Shown here: positions 12,578 through 22,698 of the stretch, in pieces
Layout of the letters: the number at the start of each line of letters is the position of its first letter
How positions within the stretch are numbered: position 1 is the first letter of the stretch
Source of the DNA: Arsukibacterium sp.
GTDB lineage: Bacteria > Pseudomonadota > Gammaproteobacteria > Enterobacterales > Alteromonadaceae
Direction of reading: 5' to 3'
NCBI RefSeq assembly: GCF_018402695.1
Contig: NZ_JAGYIM010000007.1
Span: 62,001-126,000 of the forward strand
DNA: 64,000 nt
Notes under the pieces: generated by a model
What the model was told of the DNA's origin: nothing
Seen by the model: the letters and a program-made list of their open reading frames with translations, nothing else
Databases searched by the model: none
Translations under genes and position numbers: made by a program

Positions 12578-15181
12578 ATGTACTTTAAAGCAAAAATGAA
12601 GCTCTCCACCCTAAGCGCAGCCGTTATAGTAGCTGCGACCGGCCAACAGGCTCTTGCCGCTGAGGAAACCCGCGCCGAAGAGCAAAAAATTGAAAAAATT
12701 CAGATCACCGGCTCCCGCTTGAAAGGTGTGGATATGGAGGGGGCTAACCCGGTACAGGTATTCAGCCGGGAAGACATGGCAAAACGTGGCTATGACAGTG
12801 TCGGCTCTTTCCTGCGTGACTTACCTCAGGCGTCCAGCGCCGGTACCTTTACCGAAAATGGCGGGGTCGGCGGTGCAGATGGAGCGCCAGCAGGTTCATC
12901 GGGCGTCAGTCTGCGGGGTCTGGGCAGCAGTTCTACGCTGGTACTGGTGAACGGTCGCCGGGTCGCGGTAGATTCTTTTACCAATGGTTTTGATTCCTTT
13001 GTTAACGTTAACGCTATTCCGATGTCTGCATTAGAGCGGGTAGAAGTGCTGACTGACGGGGCTTCATCCGTGTACGGTTCTGACGCTATCGCCGGGGTAA
13101 TCAATTTTATTCTGCGTAAAGACGTAGAAGGCCATGAAGTGTCAGTGTCCTATGGTGATGACACCAAAAGCAGCAATTTTGGCCGCACCAATCTGACTTA
13201 CGTTGGCGGCTTCAACACAGAAAACAGCAATACCACGCTGGTAGTGGACTACTTTGATCGCAATGCGCTGTTTAACAGTGACCGGCCAATTGAGGTAACC
13301 TTAACATCCAGCACCCGGGTCAGTATCGATGGCGCCGACTATGCTGAACCGTGGTGTGGCGATGATGTCAGTAGCGGTGGCACCCGCTGTCGCTATGATT
13401 ACGTTATAGAACGGGCCATTCAGCCCGACACTACCACGCTTGGTGCCACCCTGCACCACAACTACCAGTTAAGCAATGGCAGTGAATTCTTTGCTGAAGC
13501 AATGTTTCAGAACAATACCGGTTCGGCTTATGACTCTGCTGCGGCGTTTGATGTGCGGGTAGCAGGTGATTCACCGTTGGTACCTCAGTGGGCCCGTGAC
13601 ATTGATGCTGAAGATGGTGAAGTAAACCAAATCCGGGTGCGTTCGCGGTTTCCGGAAACCCGGATCCAGGATTACGACACCACCAGCTATCGTCTGTTAG
13701 CGGGGTTGCGCGGTGAACTCGGCTTATGGTCATGGGAAGGCGCAGCGACTTACGGTAAAACAGATAATGAAATCACTCATGTACAGGGTTACATGGGTAT
13801 TGATAAAGTCAATGACGCCATCGCTGACGGCAGCTTCAACCCGTTCAATTTAGGTCGGGATAACAGCAGCAATGCCATTGCCGCCGTGCGCGAGCTGGCG
13901 CCACGGGTTGGTGAATCAGAGGTATTGTCAGTTGACTTTAATATTGCCGGCGATTTAGCCATTGAATTACCCGCGGGTAATATCAGCGCGGTATTCGGTG
14001 GTGAATTCAGAAGCGAAGACATTTTTGACCGCCCTGCTCCGGTAGCCCAAAATGGTGGCGTATTCGCACTGGGCGCCAGTGACGCAGCAGCCGATCGAAC
14101 CCAATATGCAGCTTACGGTGAATTTAATCTGCCACTGACTGATAACCTGGATCTGATTGCAGCGCTTCGCTACGATCATTACAGCGATTTTGGCGGCGAT
14201 ACTAACCCTAAGTTATCCCTGCGTTACCGGGCAACAGATGACTTAGTGGTCAGGGCTTCATGGAGCACTGGTTTCAGAGCGCCATCACTGTCACAACTTG
14301 GCGCGGGCGAATCACTAAGCTCAGCATATATTAATTGTGGTGTTGGCCAACCGTTTGACGCACTGTGTGGCGATTTCGGTGCCTCGGCAGGTGAGCTGGA
14401 GCTCGATCAGGAAACGTTAGGTAACCGCGGACTGAATGCTGAGAACTCAGAAGCAGTGAACGTCGGCTTCTCCTGGAACCTGACAGATAACCTGCAAGTT
14501 ACTGCAGACTACTGGCGTTATGAACATACTGATATCGTCGATGTTGATGCTAATACCACCTTAAAAGCCTGTATTGCCGGCACGGCACCTACAACCAATA
14601 GTATTGACGCGTTAAACGGTGAGTTTGGTTGTGTGCTGGATGCGGGTGATGATTTAGTCTTCTTACGAACCGGTTTCTTTAACGTTGGCCGGCAGGAAAC
14701 CGACGGGGTTGACCTGAAAGTTAACTACCAGCTAAATACTGACAGTCTCGGTACCTTTAAACTGTTTGCTGCCGGCACTAAAACCTTTTCCTATGAGCGC
14801 CAGATTAATCCTGAAAGTGGCACAGACGACTTACTGGGTAAATTAAGTGGTGCTAATGAAATTGCCCGGCCAGACTTTGTTGCCGACGTTGGCGCAGACT
14901 GGAGCCTGAACAACTGGACAGCCAGTTTATCAGCGCACTATATCAGTGAACTGGGTGACGGTGACTTTAAATTTGGGGGTAATGAAACTGTCGATGCCTG
15001 GCTGGTTTTCAGTGGCAGCGTGGGTTACGAGCTGACAGATAGCCAACGGCTACTATTAACGGTGCGTAATCTGACCGATGAAAAACCACCGTATGCGTCA
15101 TCACCAACCAATGGCTATGCCAGTTCAGTGCACGACTGGACCGGCAGTCTATGGACAGTTCGTTACACCATCAACTTCTAA
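12578..15181 (+). CDS. TonB-dependent outer-membrane receptor
   Basis: An 867-aa protein with a cleavable signal peptide (LSTLSAAVIVAATGQQALA, cleavage near Ala-Glu-Glu). A TonB-box-like region (KIEKIQITGSRLKG) and the plug domain follow (NPVQVFSREDMAKRGYDSV, VNGRRVAVDSF, VEVLTDGASSVYGSDAIAGVINFIL). The remainder is a 22-strand barrel ending in aromatic Phe (WTVRYTINF). Paired cysteines in surface loops (WCGDDV..RCRY, NCGVG..LCGD, KACIAG..FGCVL) recall the large Alteromonadales/Xanthomonadales receptor group used for carbohydrate, peptide or siderophore import; the substrate cannot be told. I use the ATG at 12578, which has AGAGG 7 nt upstream, not the ATG at 12572, which abuts it. It is monocistronic, with its own terminator. 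Confidence 0.95.
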   Translation: MYFKAKMKLSTLSAAVIVAATGQQALAAEETRAEEQKIEKIQITGSRLKGVDMEGANPVQVFSREDMAKRGYDSVGSFLRDLPQASSAGTFTENGGVGGADGAPAGSSGVSLRGLGSSSTLVLVNGRRVAVDSFTNGFDSFVNVNAIPMSALERVEVLTDGASSVYGSDAIAGVINFILRKDVEGHEVSVSYGDDTKSSNFGRTNLTYVGGFNTENSNTTLVVDYFDRNALFNSDRPIEVTLTSSTRVSIDGADYAEPWCGDDVSSGGTRCRYDYVIERAIQPDTTTLGATLHHNYQLSNGSEFFAEAMFQNNTGSAYDSAAAFDVRVAGDSPLVPQWARDIDAEDGEVNQIRVRSRFPETRIQDYDTTSYRLLAGLRGELGLWSWEGAATYGKTDNEITHVQGYMGIDKVNDAIADGSFNPFNLGRDNSSNAIAAVRELAPRVGESEVLSVDFNIAGDLAIELPAGNISAVFGGEFRSEDIFDRPAPVAQNGGVFALGASDAAADRTQYAAYGEFNLPLTDNLDLIAALRYDHYSDFGGDTNPKLSLRYRATDDLVVRASWSTGFRAPSLSQLGAGESLSSAYINCGVGQPFDALCGDFGASAGELELDQETLGNRGLNAENSEAVNVGFSWNLTDNLQVTADYWRYEHTDIVDVDANTTLKACIAGTAPTTNSIDALNGEFGCVLDAGDDLVFLRTGFFNVGRQETDGVDLKVNYQLNTDSLGTFKLFAAGTKTFSYERQINPESGTDDLLGKLSGANEIARPDFVADVGADWSLNNWTASLSAHYISELGDGDFKFGGNETVDAWLVFSGSVGYELTDSQRLLLTVRNLTDEKPPYASSPTNGYASSVHDWTGSLWTVRYTINF

Positions 15182-15216
15182 GCTGACCCGGCAAAATACT
15201 GATCCAACACAACAAG

Positions 15217-15236
15217 GGGGCTGAAAAGCCCCTTTT
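15217..15236 (+). terminator. Rho-independent terminator of the TonB receptor gene
   Basis: GGGGCT, loop GAAA, AGCCCC followed by TTTT, 36 nt after the receptor stop. Confidence 0.85.
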
Positions 15237-15317
15237 GTATGAGTTAATGCTGGCGCAGCTGCTTTTCCTTACTTAAACTGATTAATACTGTTGCTGTCCC
15301 TCAAAACGGAGTCGTCT

Positions 15318-16586
15318 TTGTCTGCGCTGAAAATAAAACCTGATCAAGTTAAGTTAGGCTATGCGATAAAGCTCCCCAGCGGCTGGATGAAGCACCCTTT
15401 CCTATCCAGCAATATGCTGGTTGAAAACCAACAGCAACTTCACATCGTTAAAAATCTGGGGCTGGATTATGTGTATTTTTATCCTGAAAAAAGTAAACAG
15501 ATAGCTGTTAACAACTATTCCACGAGTTTGTCTGAAGAACAGGAAATTGAGTTTAACAGTAAAATGTCCGAAGCGCAGGCAGCGATGCTTAATGAAAAAA
15601 TGCGCCGGATTGAGCAGGCGAAAGCCCACCGACGTGATATTCAGAAAACCGAAAAAGCCTTTAACCACTCGTTAAATCAGGTACGGGATCTGATGAGACA
15701 AGTAAGTGGCCGCCCCCTTAATGCCATTACCGAGGCAAACCAGCTTGTTAGCCAGCTAGTCGACACCATCGTTAATGCAGAAAGCCTGGTCCTGCATTTA
15801 ATTTCCTCGGGCAATAAAGACCAGGAAACTCTGTATTACCATGTGCTGAACGTTTCTATTGTTAGTATGATGCTGGCCCGCAACCTCGGTTTCTCTGCGG
15901 CTGCCATTAAAATAATTGGTATTGGTGCGCTGTTTCATGACATCGGTAAGCTAAAAATACCCAGCCAGATTTTGCGCAAAACGACACCATTAACCGGCCC
16001 CGAACAGAACTTGTTAAAAATGCATACCAAATACGGTACAGATTTAGTCGGGCTGGCAGATACTTTCCCGCTTGAAGCCTGGCCGGTAATAGAACAGCAT
16101 CACGAATACCTGGACGGCACAGGCTATCCTAAGGGTCTAAGCCACGAGCAAATTAATAAACTGGCGCATATTGTCGCGGTAGTGAACGAATTTGATAATT
16201 TGTGTCACCCGGTCGATCCAAGCAAAGCCCGCTCACCGCATCATGCTCTGGCCTACCTTTACCGCAGTATGAAAGGCAAACTGGATGACAAAACCATGCG
16301 GGTCATGATTAAAATGATGGGCGTTTATCCACCGGGTACCGTGGTAATGTTAAGCGACCAGCGGATCGCTATGGTAATGTCGGTTAACAGTGATAGTTTA
16401 TTGCAACCCAATGTAATGATTTACGAGCCGGAAGTGCCACGACTGGAAGCACCGGTCATCAGTCTGGACAATGATGAGCTGAGCATCAGCAAAGTGCTGA
16501 CAATAGCAAGTTTGCCAGAACGAGTCAGAGAATACCTGAACCCCAGAGCACAGGTAAGTTATTATGTTCAGGGCAAACCAGGCTAA
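15318..16586 (+). CDS. HD-GYP domain c-di-GMP phosphodiesterase (DUF3391 N-terminus)
   Basis: A 422-aa cytosolic protein. The N-terminal part (KLGYAIKLPSGWMKHPFLSSN) resembles DUF3391, followed by a charged coiled-coil region and an HD-GYP domain. H207-D208 lie in LFHDIGKLKIPSQIL and the HHEYLDGTGYPKGL block (from about 261) gives the full HD...HHExxDGxGYP set, so the domain looks catalytically intact. It should hydrolyse c-di-GMP. The start is TTG at 15318 with CGGAG 6 nt upstream; an upstream in-frame TTG at 15291 has no ribosome site. It stands alone between two terminated units. Confidence 0.92.
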   Translation: MSALKIKPDQVKLGYAIKLPSGWMKHPFLSSNMLVENQQQLHIVKNLGLDYVYFYPEKSKQIAVNNYSTSLSEEQEIEFNSKMSEAQAAMLNEKMRRIEQAKAHRRDIQKTEKAFNHSLNQVRDLMRQVSGRPLNAITEANQLVSQLVDTIVNAESLVLHLISSGNKDQETLYYHVLNVSIVSMMLARNLGFSAAAIKIIGIGALFHDIGKLKIPSQILRKTTPLTGPEQNLLKMHTKYGTDLVGLADTFPLEAWPVIEQHHEYLDGTGYPKGLSHEQINKLAHIVAVVNEFDNLCHPVDPSKARSPHHALAYLYRSMKGKLDDKTMRVMIKMMGVYPPGTVVMLSDQRIAMVMSVNSDSLLQPNVMIYEPEVPRLEAPVISLDNDELSISKVLTIASLPERVREYLNPRAQVSYYVQGKPG

Positions 16587-16641
16587 GCAGACGGTGAAGC
16601 GGACGGCAATAAACTAATAATAAAAATATGGAGAGCACCAG

Positions 16642-17268
16642 ATGCACGTAACCGAAGTAAAACACCCGCTGGTTCAGCACAAAATCGGTCTGCTCAGAGC
16701 CGCTGATATCAGTACCAAACAATTCCGGCAGCTGGCCGGTGAACTGGGTAGCTTATTAACCTATGAAGCCACCAAAGATTTACCGACTGAAACCACCAGC
16801 ATCGAGACCTGGAATGGCGAATGTCAGATAGAGCAAATTCAAGGTAAAAAAGTCACTATAGTACCCATTTTAAGGGCTGGTTTAGGCATGCTGGATGGCG
16901 TGCTGGATTTACTGCCCAGTGCCCGGATCAGTGTTGTTGGAATATATCGTGACGAAACTACCCTGCAACCCGTGCCTTACTTTCACAAACTGGCGGCAGA
17001 CTTGGATCAGCGTCTGGCATTAGTGGTAGACCCAATGCTGGCGACCGGAGGCTCGATGATTGCAACCATTGACTTGTTGAAAAAACAAGGTTGTCAGCGC
17101 ATCAAGGCACTGGTACTGGTAGCTGCCCCGGAAGGTATCAAAGCCCTTGGCGCAGCCCATCCAGAAATTGAACTTTACACTGCAGCGATAGATACAGGTT
17201 TAAACGAACAGGGTTATATTTTGCCGGGGCTGGGTGATGCCGGAGATAAGTTATTTGGCACCCGTTAA
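16642..17268 (+). CDS. upp: Uracil phosphoribosyltransferase
   Basis: A 208-aa protein, exact family length. It has [24 protein letters not shown], the PRPP loop [10 protein letters not shown] (about 130-139) and the C-terminal uracil-binding [17 protein letters not shown]. It salvages uracil to UMP with PRPP. GGAGA precedes the ATG. It may partner functionally with the cytosine deaminase at 46.9 kb, which would supply uracil. Confidence 0.98.
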   Translation: MHVTEVKHPLVQHKIGLLRAADISTKQFRQLAGELGSLLTYEATKDLPTETTSIETWNGECQIEQIQGKKVTIVPILRAGLGMLDGVLDLLPSARISVVGIYRDETTLQPVPYFHKLAADLDQRLALVVDPMLATGGSMIATIDLLKKQGCQRIKALVLVAAPEGIKALGAAHPEIELYTAAIDTGLNEQGYILPGLGDAGDKLFGTR

Positions 17269-17333
17269 ACTCGCTTGCCTACGCAGCTAAAACATGGCAC
17301 TTTGATGCCATTTTTGGTTAGCGGACAGTTGTT

Positions 17334-18215
17334 TTGGATTTAGTACCCTGGCATTACCCCACCCAATATGGCTTTACTTTGCGCGGTTACTACACTGAGC
17401 CAAGCGGCAAACCCGTATTGCATATGCTGCATGGCAACGGTTTTTGCAGCCGCACTTACCTGCCACTGCTACAACAATTAAAACCACATTTTGATTTTTT
17501 CCTGTCTGACGCCCAGGGCCATGGCGACAGCGATCATGGCGGGCCTTTTTTAGGCTGGAATATCAGCGCCGATCTGGCCGAAGCTGCTTTACTGGCGCAT
17601 AAGCACCTGTTCGATGATCAGCCGGTTATTGGCGTAGGCCACAGTTTCGGTGGTGTGCTAACGGCATTAATTCACAGCAAACCGAACAGCCCGTTTCAGC
17701 AAACCATTCTGCTAGACCCTGTGCTGTTTACGCCATCGATGCTGGCGCTAATGCGCTCACTGAATGGCGTTGGCCTGTACCGCAGAAACCCAATGGCCAA
17801 AGCGGCATTGCGCCGCCGCCAGCACTGGCCCGACAAAGACACGGCTCAGAGCTACCTGAACAACCGTGGTATGTTTAAAAACTGGCAGCCCCAGGCGCTG
17901 GCCGCTTATATTGACCATGCGCTGATGACCACTGATCAGGGCATTGTCCTGAAATGCAAACCGGAGAGAGAAGCCGAAATTTTCAGCTCGTACCCGGATA
18001 AACTCTGGCAACAGCTGAGCCAGCCCTGCCCGCCAACCCTGATAATTTACGGCAAAAACAGTTACCCTTTTATCCAGAGTGCGGTAGAGAAATGGCAACG
18101 TCGCAACCCAGCTGTTCAGAGTATCATTACAGAAGGCGGGCACTGTTTTATGCAGGAAAACCCGGCAGCCACTGCACGGCTGATGTTAGAGCATTTAAAG
18201 CGTAATGCCGGGTAA
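17334..18215 (+). CDS. Alpha/beta hydrolase
   Basis: A 293-aa alpha/beta-hydrolase. The oxyanion-hole motif HGNGFCSRTY, the nucleophile elbow GVGHSFGG with Ser104, and the late histidine in TEGGHCFMQEN are visible; the acid is probably Asp in LLDPVLF or later. There is no signal peptide. The substrate is unknown. The start is TTG at 17334 with GCGGAC about 8 nt upstream; the next Met lies inside the conserved core (LHMLHGNG), so TTG is preferred. It follows upp by 65 nt and may be read from the same transcript. Confidence 0.85.
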   Translation: MDLVPWHYPTQYGFTLRGYYTEPSGKPVLHMLHGNGFCSRTYLPLLQQLKPHFDFFLSDAQGHGDSDHGGPFLGWNISADLAEAALLAHKHLFDDQPVIGVGHSFGGVLTALIHSKPNSPFQQTILLDPVLFTPSMLALMRSLNGVGLYRRNPMAKAALRRRQHWPDKDTAQSYLNNRGMFKNWQPQALAAYIDHALMTTDQGIVLKCKPEREAEIFSSYPDKLWQQLSQPCPPTLIIYGKNSYPFIQSAVEKWQRRNPAVQSIITEGGHCFMQENPAATARLMLEHLKRNAG

Positions 18216-18279
18216 AATTGGCGTTATAAATAGCGCAGCTTTACGTTATAATGCGCCAAAATGGAATCAGGGTATGCAG

Positions 18280-19383
18280 ATGAGAAAGTCCTTACTATTA
18301 GTGGCATTGGTGTTGGCGGGTTGTAGCCAACTGCCTGCTCCTGAACAAGTTTCGCCAGATACCGTTAAAGGCCCTGAACCTGCCGCGCAGCAAGTGCAGG
18401 AAGAAGTCGTGCCTGACAGTGATACTACTGAAGCAATCGCCACTAATTTTGAACAAATTTTTATTGATAGTGATATCAGTTTTACCGGCACCCTGCCCTG
18501 TGCGGATTGTCCGGGTATTCAGTACCATCTCAATCTTTATCGTGATGGTCGTTTTGAGGTACGTCAGGAATATCTGGAACGGGGCGATATAAATATTATT
18601 AAAGGGATCTGGTTACTGGAAAAACGTAACCTGCATCTGGTTAACCAGCAACACACGCTGCCGGCATTTTATTTTTCCAATAATAATCAGTTGGCCATGC
18701 TCGATTTGGCCGGCAAGCCGATTAGTTCAGCGCTGAATTACCAGCTAAAACGCGAAAATGATTTTGTTAAGCTTGATACGCGCCAGCCAATGCTCGGCTT
18801 GTATTTTTTAAATGATAATCAGGCTACGTTTACCTTATGTCAGTCTGGTGAAAGCCTGGTAGTCGCCAACACTCAGCACCACCTGCCCATGATGCGGCAT
18901 TATCAGCAAGATGAACGATTTCGCAACAATGCGGTAATCGCCACCCTGGTTGGCCGTAAAAGAGCTAACGACCAGGGTGAGATGCAATTGCTGATAGAAA
19001 AGTTTGAGCAGTTCTGGCCGAACGCAGCATGTCCGGATCCCTATGCTCCCGGGCAAATTCAAGGCATTGTCTGGCGTGCAGAAAAACTGGCTGGTCGTTA
19101 CCTGCCGCAACAACTGAACGTCAGAATGATTTTTGATTCAAAGGACCGCTTATATGGTTTTGCCGGTTGCAACAGCTTTAACGGCAGCTACAAACAGCAG
19201 GCCAATCGCCTGAATGTGGCCGGTCTTGCCAGCACTCAGAAATATTGCAGCGACAGCAGTGAGTTCGAACAACAGTTTACCAGTTCACTGCAATCAGCTG
19301 ACAGGGCCGAAGTAAATGGCGATAAATTGCAGCTGTTTAAAGACAATAATCTGCTAATTGAATTTAAACCGGCGCTTAATTAA
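18280..19383 (+). CDS. Lipoprotein with NlpE-like and META domains
   Basis: A 367-aa lipoprotein: signal peptide RKSLLLVALVLAGCSQLP with lipobox LAGC (Cys15). An NlpE-type domain follows with CxxC in TLPCADCPGIQYHLNLYRDG (Cys74, Cys77) and FEVRQEYLERG..KGIWLLE. The C-terminal META (HslJ-like) domain is seen in GFAGCNSFNGSYKQQANRLNVAGLASTQKYC. NlpE senses copper and surface stress through Cpx in E. coli; META domains occur in stress lipoproteins. The combined job is inferred to be envelope stress sensing or metal binding. I chose the ATG at 18280 (CAGGG 6-7 nt upstream); the longer frame to 18205 lacks a ribosome site. TATAAT at 18247-18252 is a likely -10. Confidence 0.85.
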   Translation: MRKSLLLVALVLAGCSQLPAPEQVSPDTVKGPEPAAQQVQEEVVPDSDTTEAIATNFEQIFIDSDISFTGTLPCADCPGIQYHLNLYRDGRFEVRQEYLERGDINIIKGIWLLEKRNLHLVNQQHTLPAFYFSNNNQLAMLDLAGKPISSALNYQLKRENDFVKLDTRQPMLGLYFLNDNQATFTLCQSGESLVVANTQHHLPMMRHYQQDERFRNNAVIATLVGRKRANDQGEMQLLIEKFEQFWPNAACPDPYAPGQIQGIVWRAEKLAGRYLPQQLNVRMIFDSKDRLYGFAGCNSFNGSYKQQANRLNVAGLASTQKYCSDSSEFEQQFTSSLQSADRAEVNGDKLQLFKDNNLLIEFKPALN

Positions 19384-19403
19384 AACCCGGCAACACTAAA
19401 CTA

Positions 19404-19434
19404 AAAAAGCGGCTCTGAATTGAGCCGTTTTTTT
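19404..19434 (+). terminator. Rho-independent terminator of the NlpE-META gene
   Basis: CGGCTC (19410-19415), loop TGAATT, GAGCCG (19422-19427), then T7. Confidence 0.9.
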
Positions 19435-19463
19435 ATTGCTAACGTTTACTCATGATATTTAGA

Positions 19464-19500
19464 CAAAAAAATACCCTCAAACCAAAGGTAATGAGGGTAT
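19464..19500 (-). terminator. Rho-independent terminator of the thrS-infC-rpmI-rplT operon
   Basis: Read on the minus strand: ATACCCTCA, 12-nt loop, TGAGGGTAT, then a T7 run (19464-19470), 42 nt after the rplT stop. Confidence 0.85.
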
Positions 19501-19541
19501 TTCAGCCACGGCTAGGTGGCTTCCGATGCTATCGGCTTATA

Positions 19542-19898
19542 TCAGACTAAGGCTTCTTTTGCTTTAGATACTAAAGCAGTGAAAGCAGCTTTGTCGTATA
19601 CAGCGATGTCGGCCAGGATCTTACGATCGATTTCAACAGAGGCTTTTTTCAGGCCTGCGATGAAACGGCTGTAAGACAAACCGTTCATCCGTGACGCTGC
19701 GTTGATACGCGCAATCCACAGTTGACGGAACTGACGCTTACGCTGACGACGGTCACGATAAGCATATTGACCGGCTTTAATAACGGCCTGGAAAGCAACA
19801 CGATAAACACGACTGCGGGCACCGTAGTAACCTTTAGCCTGGTTTAACACCTTCTTATGACGCGCGCGCGCCGTCACACCACGTTTTACTCTTGGCAT
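19542..19898 (-). CDS. rplT: 50S ribosomal protein L20 (bL20)
   Basis: A 118-aa, very basic protein with the full L20 pattern: [51 protein letters not shown] and [14 protein letters not shown]. It binds 23S rRNA early in 50S assembly, and in E. coli it represses rpmI-rplT translation. It lies 16 nt downstream of rpmI and is the last gene of the operon. Confidence 0.99.
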   Translation of the reverse strand: MPRVKRGVTARARHKKVLNQAKGYYGARSRVYRVAFQAVIKAGQYAYRDRRQRKRQFRQLWIARINAASRMNGLSYSRFIAGLKKASVEIDRKILADIAVYDKAAFTALVSKAKEALV

Positions 19899-19914
19899 TT
19901 CTGACTCCTGTTAA

Positions 19915-20112
19915 TTATGCGTACGGCATGCAACGGACTAAGCCGGCAATGTCTACTTTAGCGACTAAGGTTTTTGGACCTAACTGGCGCTTACGCTTAG
20001 AAGTCTTCTTCGTCAAAATGTGGCGAAGGTGTGATTGCTTACGTTTAAAGCTACCAGAAGCGGTTTTTTTGAAACGCTTTGCGGCACCTTTATTGGTTTT
20101 CATCTTTGGCAT
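19915..20112 (-). CDS. rpmI: 50S ribosomal protein L35 (bL35)
   Basis: A 65-aa basic protein with [35 protein letters not shown] and the tail CMPYA, as in all L35 proteins. It lies between infC and rplT in the conserved order. The spacing of about 90 nt to infC is where L20-dependent control acts in E. coli; I did not resolve a pseudoknot here. Confidence 0.99.
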   Translation of the reverse strand: MPKMKTNKGAAKRFKKTASGSFKRKQSHLRHILTKKTSKRKRQLGPKTLVAKVDIAGLVRCMPYA

Positions 20113-20203
20113 AGTATTTAAACTCGCATTGTTAAGTTACAACGAATAATAAGGCGTTAAAAAACTGCGGCGAGCCGCAGCTTAATAAACTTGAAGGCAC
20201 TTA

Positions 20204-20746
20204 TTACTTCTTATTTGGGGCCAGCATCATGATCATCTGCCTGCCTTCCACCCGTGAAGGGAAAGATTCGCAGATAGCGATATCAGACAAGTCCTCTTTA
20301 ATTCGAGAAAGCATCTCAATACCGATTTCCTGATGCGCCATTTCACGACCACGATAGCGCAGCGTTACTTTAGCTTTGTCACCCTCTTCAATGAAGCGAC
20401 GCAGGTTGCGTAGTTTTACCTGGTAATCGCCTTCGTCAGTTCCAGGCCGGAATTTTATTTCCTTAATCTGGATCTGTTTTTGCTTCTTCTTCTGCTCTTT
20501 CAGAGCCTTGCTCTTTTCAAACAGGAACTTACCGTAGTCCATCAACTTACAAACTGGTGGTTCGGCTGTTGGGCTGATCTCAACTAAATCATTGCCACTG
20601 TCTTCAGCCAGTTTAATGGCTTCAGCAATACTTACTACACCCAGTTGCTCACCTTCGACGCCAATTAACCGCACTTCTGGCAAATTAATTTCTTCGTTAA
20701 TCCTGTTAGGACGGTTTGCAGGTAATGTTTTCTTTCCTACTTTAAT
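20204..20746 (-). CDS. infC: Translation initiation factor IF-3, ATT start codon
   Basis: A 180-aa IF-3. After the start it reads [31 protein letters not shown], then the linker region ([37 protein letters not shown]) and the C-terminal domain ending [14 protein letters not shown]. Starting at the first ordinary start codon (TTG, 20683) would delete the conserved N-terminal segment. The ATT at 20744-20746 has a GGAGG 8 nt upstream and gives the normal length, so AUU initiation is supported. That is the known basis of IF-3 autoregulation. It follows thrS by 41 nt. Confidence 0.97.
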   Translation of the reverse strand: MKVGKKTLPANRPNRINEEINLPEVRLIGVEGEQLGVVSIAEAIKLAEDSGNDLVEISPTAEPPVCKLMDYGKFLFEKSKALKEQKKKQKQIQIKEIKFRPGTDEGDYQVKLRNLRRFIEEGDKAKVTLRYRGREMAHQEIGIEMLSRIKEDLSDIAICESFPSRVEGRQMIMMLAPNKK

Positions 20747-20754
20747 AGTATGTT

Positions 20755-20759
20755 CCTCC
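20755..20759 (-). promoter_or_regulatory. Strong Shine-Dalgarno for the infC AUU start
   Basis: GGAGG on the minus strand with exactly 8 nt to the ATT at 20746. It decides the start of infC in favour of the rare codon. Confidence 0.9.
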
Positions 20760-20787
20760 GAAAAATTATTCTTATACGCTTAATGAT

Positions 20788-22698
20788 TTATACCCGGGTT
20801 TTAATTTCAGTAGTCAGTTTTTCGACAAAAGCTGCCACAGACATTTTCCCCAGGTCTTCACCTTTACGCGTTCTCAGGGCAATATCACCCGCTTCCATCT
20901 CTTTATCGCCTACGACAACAAGATAAGGAATACGCTTAAGCGTGTGCTCGCGGATTTTAAAGCCTATCTTCTCATTTCTCAAGTCACTAATTGCTCTAAT
21001 ACCGTGAGATTTGAAAGTTTTTACTAAATTCTGCACATATTCGGCCTGATTATCGGTAATATTCATTACCACCACCTGAGTCGGGGCTAACCAGGCTGGA
21101 AAAAGACCCGCGTATTCTTCAATTAAAATACCGATAAAACGCTCTAGCGATCCCAGAATTGCGCGGTGAATCATCACCGGTACCAATTTTTCGCCGCCTT
21201 CGGAAACAAAAGTCGCACCTAACCGGCCCGGTAAGGCAAAATCCAGTTGAATGGTGCCGCACTGCCAGGCGCGGTTTAAACAATCGTGCAGGGTAAACTC
21301 AATTTTCGGACCATAAAACGCGCCTTCACCCGGCTGCAAATCATAGTCAATATTGTTGCTTTTCAGCGCTTCAATCAAGCCCTGCTCAGCTTTATCCCAG
21401 CTTTCATCCGAACCAATGCGCTGCGCTGGCCGGGTAGACAATTTGACTTTAACGTCTTTAAAGCCAAAGGTGCTGTAAACATCAAACACCATCTGGATAC
21501 ACTTGGTTACTTCAGCCTGCACCTGATCTTCAGTACAGAAAATATGGGCATCGTCCTGGGTAAAGCCACGTACCCGCATTAAGCCATGCAAGCCACCCGA
21601 AGGTTCGTTGCGATGACAACAGCCAAATTCAGCCATTCTCAGCGGTAAATCACGGTACGATTTTAAGCCCTGGTTAAAAATCTGCACATGGCCCGGGCAG
21701 TTCATCGGTTTAATGGCGTACTCACGGTGCTCAGACTGGGTGGTAAACATGTTTTCAGCATATTTTTCCCAGTGGCCCGATTTCTCCCATAACACCCGAT
21801 CCATCATCAGCGGACCTTTTACTTCATCGTAATCGTATTCGCCCAGCTTTTCGCGGACAAAGCTTTCCAGCTCGCGAAAAATAGTCCAGCCATCATTGTG
21901 CCAGAACACCATGCCCGGCGCTTCTTCCTGCCAGTGAAATAAGCCCAGCGCCTTACCAATTTTGCGGTGATCGCGCTTTTCAGCTTCTTCTAGCTGTAAT
22001 AAATAAGAAGCTAATTGTTTTTTATCGGCCCAGGCGGTGCCATACACCCGCTGCAGCATTTTGTTTTTCGAGTCACCACGCCAGTAGGCGCCGGCCACTT
22101 TCATAATTTTAAAGTGTTGGCAAAACCGCATATTTGGCACGTGCGGGCCACGGCACATATCGATATATTCTTCATGGTGATACAAGCCGGGCTTATCGTC
22201 TTTACTGACGTTTTGCTCCAGAATTTCCATCTTGTAGCTTTCACCACGCGCTTTGAACGTATCAAAGGCTTCTTGCCAGCTGACTTTACGCTTAACTACA
22301 TCGTATTCGGTTTTGGCAAGCTTTAGCATGCGCGCTTCCAGCTCAGCTAAATCGTCACTGCTGATCGGCTGGTCTAAATCAACGTCATAATAAAAGCCGT
22401 TTTCAATGACCGGGCCAATGGCCATTTTTACATTGGGCCACATTTGCTTAATGGCATGGCCTAATAAATGGGCGCAAGAGTGGCGGATAATTTCTAAACC
22501 GTCCTGATCTTTACTGGTAATAATGCTTAAGGTTGCGTCAGTACTAATGGGATCACAGGCATCCACTAACTGACCATTTACCTTGCCGGCAATGGTGGCT
22601 TTAGCTAAACCGGGGCCGATGTCTTTGGCAACATCCATCACAGAAACAGCAGAATCAAAGGCGCGCTGGCTGCCATCAGGCAGAGTAATAACTGGCAT
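20788..22698 (-). CDS. thrS: Threonyl-tRNA synthetase
   Basis: A 636-aa class II synthetase (E. coli 642). Domains: N-terminal TGS ([15 protein letters not shown]), editing domain with [16 protein letters not shown] (HxxxH) and [17 protein letters not shown], the catalytic core ([44 protein letters not shown]) and an anticodon-binding domain from about 530. The zinc-ligand Cys in NCPGH and the late His in [11 protein letters not shown] are present. AGGA precedes the ATG. It is the first gene of thrS-infC-rpmI-rplT. The 5' region up to 22911 contains GTAC-N8-GTAC (22811-22826) with CGU in the loop, a possible but unproven operator. Confidence 0.99.
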   Translation of the reverse strand: MPVITLPDGSQRAFDSAVSVMDVAKDIGPGLAKATIAGKVNGQLVDACDPISTDATLSIITSKDQDGLEIIRHSCAHLLGHAIKQMWPNVKMAIGPVIENGFYYDVDLDQPISSDDLAELEARMLKLAKTEYDVVKRKVSWQEAFDTFKARGESYKMEILEQNVSKDDKPGLYHHEEYIDMCRGPHVPNMRFCQHFKIMKVAGAYWRGDSKNKMLQRVYGTAWADKKQLASYLLQLEEAEKRDHRKIGKALGLFHWQEEAPGMVFWHNDGWTIFRELESFVREKLGEYDYDEVKGPLMMDRVLWEKSGHWEKYAENMFTTQSEHREYAIKPMNCPGHVQIFNQGLKSYRDLPLRMAEFGCCHRNEPSGGLHGLMRVRGFTQDDAHIFCTEDQVQAEVTKCIQMVFDVYSTFGFKDVKVKLSTRPAQRIGSDESWDKAEQGLIEALKSNNIDYDLQPGEGAFYGPKIEFTLHDCLNRAWQCGTIQLDFALPGRLGATFVSEGGEKLVPVMIHRAILGSLERFIGILIEEYAGLFPAWLAPTQVVVMNITDNQAEYVQNLVKTFKSHGIRAISDLRNEKIGFKIREHTLKRIPYLVVVGDKEMEAGDIALRTRKGEDLGKMSVAAFVEKLTTEIKTRV

